In this document: one piece after another, positions 1 to 6,010 of the stretch
How positions within the stretch are numbered: the stretch's first letter is position 1
How the letters are laid out: every line of letters begins with the position of its first letter
Assembly: GCA_038217425.1 (NCBI GenBank)
Contig: JBBQPM010000179.1
Location: 1-14,346 of the forward strand
DNA: 14,346 bases
Origin: JAIEPT01 sp038217425
GTDB lineage: Bacteria; Planctomycetota; Planctomycetia; Gemmatales; Gemmataceae
Direction: 5' to 3'
Program-made: the position numbers and the translations under genes
The notes under the pieces: generated by a model
Told to the model about the DNA's origin: nothing
Database searches by the model: none
The model's input: the letters and a program-made list of their open reading frames with translations, nothing else

Positions 1-132
1 ACATTCGAAGGCTTCCGGGGAGCAATTGACGGATGCTTGGCAAAGACTTCCACGGAGCACCGAGAGAAGTTGCAATCTTTAATGACTCATAAATTCCAGA
101 CCTTTAATCCGGCCTCATTCTTGGCCGCGTGA
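1..132 (+). CDS. IS630-like (DDE superfamily) transposase, C-terminal end only
   Basis: An open frame enters from the left edge and ends with TGA at 130-132. The 43 visible residues include the stretches TFEGFRGAIDGCL and LMTHKFQTF and end in SFLAA. I recognise this as the C-terminal tail of IS630-family/DDE superfamily transposases common in planctomycetes, in which a short helical segment follows the last catalytic acidic residue. The DDE catalytic residues lie outside the window, so activity cannot be judged. The right terminal inverted repeat should follow closely, within about 133-170, but without the left end I cannot define it. This insertion sequence abuts the SEC-C gene and may be one outer boundary of the accessory DNA that ends at the tRNA-His fragment. 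Family identification is from memory of tail sequences, not a search. Confidence 0.75.
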   Translation, partial: TFEGFRGAIDGCLAKTSTEHREKLQSLMTHKFQTFNPASFLAA

Positions 133-173
133 GGTATAAACTGTCGGAAGGCCGTCTCCGATGAGGGCGAAAA

Positions 174-920
174 ATGGCTCGCAGGAAAATCCCTCGAAAT
201 GCTCCCTGTCCCTGCGCCAGCGGCAAAAAGTACAAGAAATGTTGCTACGGCAAAGCCTTTGACTACGAGGAAGACGACGAGGGCAATCTCTTCAAGGCCA
301 TCCCGATTTCCAAGGACATGGCCGAGGTCTTGAAGGAGCAGCACCGGAAGTTCGTCGAGAAGTTTGGGCGTGAACCGGGTCCAGACGACAAGATTTTCTT
401 CGACATGCCGCACCCGGAGCAAATCGAACACCAGACCGTGGAAGCCATGAAAAAGGTGGGGATAGACCCTGCCCTCATCTACGCCTACGAGAAAACGGGC
501 AGGATCGTCACGGAAGACAATCAGCATCTTCTTTCTGAGGCCGACCTCGACGAGTGGGAAGACGCCATCGAGGAGTTTGAGGCCAAGCACCGGAAACCGC
601 CAGAGTTTCCCATCGGTACCGTGGCGCACTACGGCCCCGACGACAAGAAAACGACGAAGATTGCCGCTGCGGTCATCCTTAGCGAAACGACAGAGCCGAT
701 CATGATGCGCTGGGTGGCCACGGATGTCACCACAAACCCGAAGGTGCAGCGGGAAATGGAAGCGTTTTTCAAAAAGCACGGTGTCAAATCCGTGATGGCG
801 ATGGACCAGAATATCGGCTGCCCGCATGAGGAAGGCGAAGATTTCCCGGAAGGGGAGGACTGCCCGTTTTGCCCGTTCTGGAAAGGAAAGCAGGGAAGCA
901 GAGCAGATGACCTGTTTTGA
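174..920 (+). CDS. SEC-C motif zinc-binding protein with a second Cys/His cluster
   Basis: This is a 248-aa acidic, soluble protein. Residues 12-24 form a SEC-C motif (C12, C14, C23, C24 in CPCASGKKYKKCC), the zinc knuckle first known from the SecA C-terminus and found in many unrelated proteins. A second cluster near the C-terminus (C216, H218, C230, C233, then PFW) looks like another structural zinc site. The middle is charged and mostly helical with no recognisable catalytic motif. The start at 174 is supported by a GAGGG tract about 6 nt upstream. It is convergent with a small minus-strand gene and the integrase, so it may be cargo of the tRNA-His-integrated element. That placement is inference. 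A precise function cannot be given; SEC-C proteins often bind protein or nucleic-acid partners. Confidence 0.85.
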   Translation: MARRKIPRNAPCPCASGKKYKKCCYGKAFDYEEDDEGNLFKAIPISKDMAEVLKEQHRKFVEKFGREPGPDDKIFFDMPHPEQIEHQTVEAMKKVGIDPALIYAYEKTGRIVTEDNQHLLSEADLDEWEDAIEEFEAKHRKPPEFPIGTVAHYGPDDKKTTKIAAAVILSETTEPIMMRWVATDVTTNPKVQREMEAFFKKHGVKSVMAMDQNIGCPHEEGEDFPEGEDCPFCPFWKGKQGSRADDLF

Positions 921-980
921 TGCTGAAGCTGCACGGACCGCCTCGTCATCACCGGCTTCTTATCATTGGATACTCAAGAC

Positions 981-1175
981 CTAATCAAACGGCGATTCCT
1001 TAGCAGCTGACGGCTTCTTATCGTCGCCCAGCCCCATTTTGACCGACCGAGAATGCATTTCGACGCTCAAACGCCATGATGCCAGATACGCCTCGTTCAC
1101 GATCTGAAACAACGGGTCTTCGTGATGTACCCCGACCTTAATCAAGCGGTTTTTGAGCCGAACCAGGTAGTTCAC
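981..1175 (-). CDS. small hypothetical protein (64 aa), possible element-encoded
   Basis: The frame runs from a GTG at 1175 to a stop at 981 and reads as a compact, charged protein without low-complexity artefacts, ending KKPSAAKESPFD. An AGAGGA tract sits about 11 nt before the GTG, and an in-frame TAA lies just upstream, so the GTG is the furthest possible start. It begins 57 nt after the integrase stop on the same strand, which would suit a co-transcribed accessory gene of the integrated element. I recognise no domain. The non-ATG start and short length keep confidence moderate; it could be a chance frame. Confidence 0.45.
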   Translation of the reverse strand: MNYLVRLKNRLIKVGVHHEDPLFQIVNEAYLASWRLSVEMHSRSVKMGLGDDKKPSAAKESPFD

Positions 1176-1232
1176 GCCGGGGAATTATCCTCTGAGGCAT
1201 TCAGCGTGCGTTCCTGGGCGATTTGGTGTGGG

Positions 1233-2525
1233 TTATTTGCCCAATATCCTGGTCCGCAGCCAATCACAAGCCTTGAAGAACCGTCTCTGGCTCTCGGGGG
1301 CGTAATGGCCTTTCGTTACCCCGTTGGCCGAATGTCCGAGAAAAAAGGCCACGAATTCTTTGTGACCTTTGTGGTCCTCTAGCTGCTGGGCAGGAACCTT
1401 GCGGAATTCCTCAAGGGTCATGGCGTAACCGGCTCGCCTCCATTGCTGCCCGACCAAGTCCTTTTTCTTGGCATCTTCGCCTTCGTATCGGGAGTCGTAA
1501 AGGGGTGTTCCGGCACTCGATAAGAGAAATAAGGTCGGGTGGTTCGATTTGAACTTGGCCAACAATTCGAGCGTCTCGGGCCAAAGCCGATATTGAACCT
1601 CTGGGACGTTCGGATTGTCGCCCGTCTTTCCTCGCTTCATGGTCAGGATATTGCCCGTTATCTGGTCGTGACGCAACTTGCCGATGTCGTTATTCTGAGC
1701 CCCCGTATTCAGGACGAGGAGGGCGTACATGCGGTGAAATTCGTTCTTGGTCGAGGCAAGAACTTCACGCACTTTGCCGAGCGGAATTGGATCGACCTTC
1801 TTCTTCGTGACCTCAATCGAACAATCATCCAGGTTGCGTGGGGGGCTATCCAAAATTTCGTTCTTGTAAAGGTAGGTCACGAACGCCCGGAAATACATGC
1901 AATGTTGGTTCTTCTGCGAATCGCTCAGCCCCGAGGCCAACGCCCACTGCTTGAACGCCTTGACGGTCGCAGCGGTATAGTCCTTTACCGATACCTTTAG
2001 GAAGTCAAGTTCGAGCCAACGTGAACGCAGATAGACGATGTTCTTCCATGAAGTTGAGCGTGTTTCGGTCTTTTTATCGGCAAGCCATTCGTCGCTTTGA
2101 GCAAGGAGAGTAAGGTCTTTCGGTACGGGCATTCCCCCTAACTTGGTGCCGATCTCCTCCATTAGCTCGATTCGCCGTTCTTCCTCAAGAGGCCCGATAC
2201 CGATGATCTCGTCGATTGCCTCTCGTGAGTAGTCGCCTCCAGCCCGTAGAACTTGCTTTGCCCAGTTCCCTTTTTCGATCATTTCGGTCAGCTTATCGTC
2301 GGGAATTTCGATGTTCGTCTTGACCGACTTCGTGAAACGGTCTGGCCCCGTTCTCTTGGCGATCTCGGCATCACGGTACGTCTTCCACGCCTGCCACGAC
2401 CTTTCAGCCGTCCAATCCTCTTCCGACAACCCTAGCTGTTCGCAGGTGCGACGAATTCGCTCTCCGTCAATCATGTGGGTCCAGCGGTGCCGGGATCGCT
2501 CATAACCGGGGAAGCGGGCTGACAT
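1233..2525 (-). CDS. tyrosine recombinase / integrase of an integrative element
   Basis: This is a 430-aa site-specific recombinase that presumably integrates and excises the element at the adjacent tRNA-His site. An N-terminal SAM-like/arm-binding and core-binding half (to about residue 240) precedes the catalytic domain. Visible catalytic positions are K300 (RGKTG), R375 (EFRK), H398 (LGHS) and Y408 (GHYAP). The box I arginine is replaced by glutamine in TGAQNND (Q277); I recall the same substitution in planctomycete integrases with MTQxDI motifs. I chose ATG at 2525 because an AAAGGA Shine-Dalgarno precedes it by about 9 nt. A longer frame from 2567 would translate two copies of a GGGGTAAATC repeat that look like DNA-binding sites, so that extension is probably non-coding. 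The gene points away from the att core at 2631, and its start lies about 105 nt from it, typical for integrases. The family assignment is secure; activity is not. Confidence 0.9.
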   Translation of the reverse strand: MSARFPGYERSRHRWTHMIDGERIRRTCEQLGLSEEDWTAERSWQAWKTYRDAEIAKRTGPDRFTKSVKTNIEIPDDKLTEMIEKGNWAKQVLRAGGDYSREAIDEIIGIGPLEEERRIELMEEIGTKLGGMPVPKDLTLLAQSDEWLADKKTETRSTSWKNIVYLRSRWLELDFLKVSVKDYTAATVKAFKQWALASGLSDSQKNQHCMYFRAFVTYLYKNEILDSPPRNLDDCSIEVTKKKVDPIPLGKVREVLASTKNEFHRMYALLVLNTGAQNNDIGKLRHDQITGNILTMKRGKTGDNPNVPEVQYRLWPETLELLAKFKSNHPTLFLLSSAGTPLYDSRYEGEDAKKKDLVGQQWRRAGYAMTLEEFRKVPAQQLEDHKGHKEFVAFFLGHSANGVTKGHYAPESQRRFFKACDWLRTRILGK

Positions 2526-2543
2526 AGGTGATTGTCCTTTCGT

Positions 2544-2592
2544 GGGGTAAATCCTGGGGTAAATCATGCCGATTCTGTTGCAGATTTACCCC
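2544..2592. repeat. cluster of GGGGTAAATC repeats, putative integrase arm-type sites
   Basis: GGGGTAAATC occurs directly repeated at 2544-2553 and 2556-2565, and inverted (GATTTACCCC) at 2583-2592. All lie between the integrase start and the tRNA-His core. Spaced short repeats on the element side of an att core are the usual form of integrase arm-binding sites. A fourth, 9-of-10 copy (ATTTACCCC, 2815-2823) lies beyond the core in presumed chromosomal DNA and may be chance or a relic. The binding role is inferred from position only. Confidence 0.5.
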
Positions 2593-2630
2593 ATTTGCCC
2601 TCAAAAGTCCAACGTTTTTTCACTCGAATA

Positions 2631-2677
2631 CCAGATTGTGGATCTGGAAGTCGCCGGTTCAAGTCCGGTCACTCACC
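2631..2677 (+). other. attachment site: 3' half of a tRNA-His(GTG) gene
   Basis: The sequence reads as a tRNA from the anticodon arm onward: stem CCAGA/TCTGG around loop TTGTGGA (anticodon GTG, histidine); a 5-nt variable region; T-arm GCCGG/CCGGT around TTCAAGT; then acceptor strand CACTCAC and discriminator C, as expected for tRNA-His. No matching 5' acceptor GTGAGTG or D-arm precedes it; instead there is a T6 tract and unrelated sequence. An isolated tRNA 3' half beside an integrase gene is the standard mark of an att junction, here with the element on the left and chromosome on the right. It is not a functional tRNA. Confidence 0.8.
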
Positions 2678-2923
2678 CTTTAAGTCGTTAATCCATCAGG
2701 GTTTTCGCGGGGCAGATCTTGCCGATTGCCTCAATTTCGAGCTTCCCGCTGTGTTTTCGTTGACGGTATCTGGGCGAACCGTTGAGGAGATGCAGCGGGA
2801 TTTTTTTGCCGCCAATTTACCCCACGCCAGCTGCTCCGACTCCAAGCTAATTACCTAGAGAGAGCGGCGTCGGTTGCACGATTCGGGGCGTTGACGGCAC
2901 GGCGATCGAAAACTTCGACACGA

Positions 2924-3298
2924 TCACTGAGCCTCATCCTTCGTTCGATCGTACACGACTGCACCCCGAATTTCCTTTCCCACTACCTGGAGAATGTCGC
3001 TCACGATTTCTGGCAGAGCCGTTTCCAGCTCCCGCACATTCAGGTACACGTCTTGAACGCTCCCCTTCGTCCGAAATATTAACTTCAACGTATTGATGTG
3101 AGTGCCGTCCGCTTTACGGCGAATGGTAACGGACAAGTTCCCGCCACGAGCGATGGAAATCACACCTGGCCGGACAGACACGAACCACGCCAAGTTTCCG
3201 AGTTTTTTCACGACGGCATCGGTGCCATCGATGAGAGTAGTATGTCCCCCAGAGACTTGCGAGCCTTGAACATGCCCTTTCTTGTTCCCGAGTCCCAT
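2924..3298 (-). CDS. DUF2103-like conserved hypothetical protein
   Basis: This is a 124-aa soluble protein. An N-terminal GGHTTLIDG segment (residues 17-25) is followed by a VRPGVISIARGG turn (42-53) and then LIFRTKGSVQDVYL (73-86). This order resembles DUF2103 proteins (predicted metal-binding, known from cyanobacteria and others), in which a HST/HTT segment precedes a TPGVI element and a KTVQEVF element. The match is from memory and only moderate. No clear cysteine cluster is present. The start at 3298 has only a weak GGACGG tract upstream. It lies 29 nt after a possible 44-aa gene on the same strand and ends about 250 bp right of the tRNA-His remnant, so it is probably resident chromosome rather than cargo. 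Confidence 0.7.
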   Translation of the reverse strand: MGLGNKKGHVQGSQVSGGHTTLIDGTDAVVKKLGNLAWFVSVRPGVISIARGGNLSVTIRRKADGTHINTLKLIFRTKGSVQDVYLNVRELETALPEIVSDILQVVGKEIRGAVVYDRTKDEAQ

Positions 3299-3327
3299 AT
3301 GCCGTCCAGTCGTGTGAAGGTGAAAGA

Positions 3328-3462
3328 CTAGAAGGCGACGCGGTCATCGCTCATGGTCGTTTTCCCAACGATTTCTGATTCCGCCTTCATCTGCCGCCAA
3401 ATGACCCCCTCGTCGCAGGTAGCATGGTGCACCACGGGGGCCTCTGGTACGAAATCTGCCAT
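3328..3462 (-). CDS. possible small protein (44 aa) upstream of the DUF2103-like gene
   Basis: On the minus strand an ATG at 3462 opens 44 codons ending at TAG (3328-3330). The protein starts MADFVPEAPVVHH and contains TCDEGVIWRQM, a reasonable composition with codon third positions mostly G or C. It precedes the DUF2103-like gene by 29 nt on the same strand, so the two may be co-transcribed. The ribosome binding site is weak (TAGAAG directly before ATG). I recognise no family, and the short length means it could be chance. Confidence 0.35.
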   Translation of the reverse strand: MADFVPEAPVVHHATCDEGVIWRQMKAESEIVGKTTMSDDRVAF

Positions 3463-3667
3463 CTTCTACGTCGGCGGGCAGACTGCCAGTCAACTGGCGA
3501 GTATTCTATCGGTGTAGGATCAAAGGGAGGCGATTACCCGCTGAATATGCCTTAAATTGCGAGGGGCGAAATTACACGGGCTCGAAGTGGGAGCGCATGA
3601 CAAAAGGGCCATTGCGAATGACGGTTCCATCGATTTTTCGTTGTTGTCCTGCTGAAAATGGTGAATT

Positions 3668-4819
3668 ATGATCAGGCTGAGTTCTTGCTTTTCGTCCATT
3701 TGCGTCCTACTAATCCTGACCTATCCCGCCTCGGCCCAGGTCGAACGTATTTGGGTGACGCACCGCACCAGCGACTCGACGAAGCTGGTCGTAAATTGGA
3801 CGACGAAGATGCCGGGCAATTCGAAAGTGAGGTTTGGCCCGACGAAAGACTACGGTCAGGAGGTTCATGTCGTGGGAGCCGCGACGTTGCATCACGTCGA
3901 AATCTCGTTGCCCAAGAGCGGCGAAGTCCACTATTCCGTCAGCACCGGCGATCAGGTTTCCGCCGACGCCGTGCTCCCAGGCTATCCGACCGACGTGTTG
4001 CGAGTCGCCGTCGTCGCCAACTGGCAAGGCAAGCCGAACCTTCAGGCGTTGATAAAGGACAGAATTCACCTTCTATTGACGGCGGGCGACAACATCCCCG
4101 ATTTGCACAGCAAATGCGGCGTCGGCAGGAAGGATTGCACAAAGGCGTATGAAGCGCTGATCGACGCGTACCCGGAGTTGTTTCGCGTGATTCCGTTCAT
4201 GCCTGCTCTGGGCAACCACGACCGGGAAATTCGTCCACGCGGTCCCAAGCCGCCCGCTGATCCCGTCTACGACATCGATGCCGCCGCCTTCTGCAAGTTC
4301 TTCGACCTGCCGGGCGACAAATGGAAATGGCACTTCGACCTGCCGGACTTCGGCGTGCGGTTCGTCGCGCTGGACTTGAACCACATCCAGGATCGGGGAA
4401 CCACCTGGCAGACGTGCCATGACTACAGCAAGGAATCGGTGCAGTTTCAGTGGTACGAAAAGCTGATGGCGAATCGACCGCCCGGCTTCGTCATCACCCT
4501 GCACAACGAACGCAACGCTGCCATGCGGGGCCAAGAAAAGGGAGCGTGGGGCCAGATGTTCCGCCAAGGAGAATTGGTAGTATCCGGCTTCGGGTATTAT
4601 GCCGAACGGGCCGAGGTCGAGGGCATGACCTATTTGAACACGTCCTTGGGCAAAGGCACGAAGTACGCCGATCCCAAGATGAAGTTCATCGAGAGCGAAG
4701 CCAGCTATGTCCTGATGACGTTTGAGAAGGGAAAAGCCATCATGACCGTAGAACTCAAAAGCCTTGATGGCAGAGTGCTGGATCGAACGGAGATTCTCAG
4801 GCGGAAAGAATCGAAGTAG
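3668..4819 (+). CDS. secreted calcineurin-fold metallophosphoesterase with divergent metal ligands
   Basis: This is a 383-aa protein with an N-terminal signal peptide (hydrophobic 8-20, cleavage near ASA-Q), so it is probably exported. Residues 25-105 look like the fibronectin-type domain at the N-terminus of purple acid phosphatases. The phosphoesterase domain follows: AGDN (139-142), GNHDRE (182-187), H279 in TLHNERN, and SGFGYYAER (306-314) in the position of the usual GHxHxYER. The first motif, normally GDxG/DxH, is ANWQ (117-120). Thus GDN and GNHD are kept while the first aspartate motif and the final GHxH histidines are replaced. It may use an altered metal site or be catalytically weak. 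Two cysteines (150, 157) could pair in the periplasm. The ATG at 3668 is chosen because it opens the signal peptide; the upstream Shine-Dalgarno is poor. A 65-aa gene follows 49 nt downstream. Confidence 0.8.
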   Translation: MIRLSSCFSSICVLLILTYPASAQVERIWVTHRTSDSTKLVVNWTTKMPGNSKVRFGPTKDYGQEVHVVGAATLHHVEISLPKSGEVHYSVSTGDQVSADAVLPGYPTDVLRVAVVANWQGKPNLQALIKDRIHLLLTAGDNIPDLHSKCGVGRKDCTKAYEALIDAYPELFRVIPFMPALGNHDREIRPRGPKPPADPVYDIDAAAFCKFFDLPGDKWKWHFDLPDFGVRFVALDLNHIQDRGTTWQTCHDYSKESVQFQWYEKLMANRPPGFVITLHNERNAAMRGQEKGAWGQMFRQGELVVSGFGYYAERAEVEGMTYLNTSLGKGTKYADPKMKFIESEASYVLMTFEKGKAIMTVELKSLDGRVLDRTEILRRKESK

Positions 4820-4868
4820 GCGGCTGACGAGCAGAATATCTAAACGATTCGCCCAAGGAGACGACACC

Positions 4869-5066
4869 ATGATGCCTCGTGGCCAACTTTGGTTTGCGTT
4901 GGAGGCGATTTGCCGGGACTTTCGGAGCTATTCGGGTCTTGGGGAGAAGGAGGGATTGGATGTCTTGATCATCGTCCTTTCCAACATGTTAGCTGAACAG
5001 AAAGCCGAGTTGGAGAAGATTAGTTCCCCAGAAAGTGCCAAACCTGACCAGGCGCTGCCCGAATGA
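4869..5066 (+). CDS. small conserved-looking hypothetical protein (65 aa)
   Basis: The frame starts at the first of two tandem ATGs (4869, 4872), preceded 8 nt upstream by a perfect AAGGAG Shine-Dalgarno at 4855-4860, which is the main evidence for the gene and start. The frame can be read further upstream, but that part overlaps the phosphoesterase end and is Arg-rich, so I excluded it. The product is amphipathic and helical (FALEAICRDF, then VLIIVLSNMLAEQK), with a charged tail, and could be a small helical-bundle protein. No family is recognised. It lies 49 nt after the phosphoesterase on the same strand and may be co-transcribed with it. Confidence 0.65.
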   Translation: MMPRGQLWFALEAICRDFRSYSGLGEKEGLDVLIIVLSNMLAEQKAELEKISSPESAKPDQALPE

Positions 5067-5184
5067 ACCTGGGACTTGGCGATCGGCGCAGCTTGCGGAT
5101 CTTAGGCTTTTCGTACTCCTCGTCGTTTTTCTGTTTCTTGCCCTGCTGGAGTAAATATCGACGGATGTTGCTGAGGTATGCCAT
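5020..5184 (-). CDS. doubtful small basic ORF (54 aa)
   Basis: A minus-strand frame opens at ATG 5184, 38 nt beyond the SprT-like stop on the same strand. The first 35 residues (MAYLSNIRRYLLQQGKK, then a charged KNDEEYEKPK stretch) look protein-like and basic. The last part overlaps the convergent 65-aa gene by 47 nt and has no obvious coding character. No convincing ribosome binding site is seen beyond a GGGA tract. It could be a small downstream gene of the SprT operon or a chance frame. Confidence 0.22.
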   Translation of the reverse strand: MAYLSNIRRYLLQQGKKQKNDEEYEKPKIRKLRRSPSPRFIRAAPGQVWHFLGN

Positions 5185-5222
5185 GCGGATCCCGTGCGAA
5201 TGCCTTGAATTCGAACGATGTA

Positions 5223-5831
5223 TCACCGGAAGCGCCAGGTGAGTTCGCAGCGGTGACGACATTTACAACGCCAAACTCCCGCTTTGGGCTTGCGGAGACG
5301 AAGATGAACGGTTTGACATCCCGTACACGTCGCTTCCCATTTCGCCGATTCTTGAACTGTCATCGGCACGAATGGCTCGAGTAACGGATCGCCTTTGAAC
5401 TCGAAAACCAGCGGTGAGCGGGCCTGGCACTTGCAGTGATAACCGTCCACAGTCCTCGGTCTCTTGTACCGGTGATAGGTCTTCTTGCAAGTCGGACATA
5501 GTGCCTGCCAGTTGCCCGGGGTTACGACCGTTTCGCGCGAGTTATTGCAGGCACGAGGCGAGGCGCCCAATCGGACGGCGATGGCTTTCCAGATCGGGCC
5601 ATGGCGAGCGGCGGGACCTGCGAGTGCGTGAGCGATCTCATGCAAGAGCGTATCGAGAACCGTTTCCGTCGAATTGTTCAGGGCAAAATACTCGGCGACC
5701 TCGATTTGTTTCGTTCGGTACTTGCACACGCCCAACCGACGCTTCGTTGGGGCCAAGCCGAAGGTCCAGCTACTCAAGCCATGCTTCTGCATTTCTTGGT
5801 TGGCGATGGCCTTCAGTTCCTTCAAGTCCAT
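5223..5831 (-). CDS. SprT-like zinc metalloprotease with two C-terminal zinc ribbons
   Basis: This 202-aa protein has the SprT-like fold: the zinc-binding HExxH is present as HEIAH, followed after a short linker by the third ligand in RHGPIWK, as in SprT/Spartan-type proteases that cleave DNA-protein crosslinks in eukaryotes. A zinc ribbon follows (CPTC ... CKC), and then a second, similar one (CTGC ... CKC), so the C-terminal part appears duplicated. Start choice: a GGAG tract sits 8 nt before ATG 5831 but only 2 nt before ATG 5837, so 5831 is preferred. The gene is on the same strand as the retron RT, 179 nt downstream of its stop. It may be a neighbour of the defence locus rather than part of it. 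The substrate is unknown; bacterial SprT proteins remain poorly characterised. Confidence 0.85.
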   Translation of the reverse strand: MDLKELKAIANQEMQKHGLSSWTFGLAPTKRRLGVCKYRTKQIEVAEYFALNNSTETVLDTLLHEIAHALAGPAARHGPIWKAIAVRLGASPRACNNSRETVVTPGNWQALCPTCKKTYHRYKRPRTVDGYHCKCQARSPLVFEFKGDPLLEPFVPMTVQESAKWEATCTGCQTVHLRLRKPKAGVWRCKCRHRCELTWRFR

Positions 5832-6010
5832 GATCATCTCTCCGAAATCGACTCGCTTGTGATCTGATGGATTTCAGATCGTCCAGCGGCTAACACTCAT
5901 TGTCCAGGCAATGCGGGAATACTACATATTAATCGAACGGGCTGCCATTCGAAATGGTGCACGATTCACCCCTGTGGAGAGACGACGCAACCGTGAGGCC
6001 TGGCAGCCGG

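Noticed and set aside
87..827. Minus-strand 246-codon frame antisense to the SEC-C gene
   Set aside because: The opposite frame has zinc motifs and a ribosome binding site; this one has neither.
953..1022. Direct repeat CGGCTTCTTATC (953-964 and 1011-1022)
   Set aside because: Only two 12-nt copies without other structure; one lies within a small coding frame, so chance is plausible.
2601..2677. Full-length tRNA-His
   Set aside because: The 5' acceptor strand and D-arm are missing; only the part from the anticodon stem onward fits.
2708..2808. Possible hairpin plus T7 tract (CCCGCT ... AGCGGG, then TTTTTTT near 2791-2808)
   Set aside because: The stem is only 6 bp with a loop of about 50 nt, and there is no gene end in the right position for a terminator.
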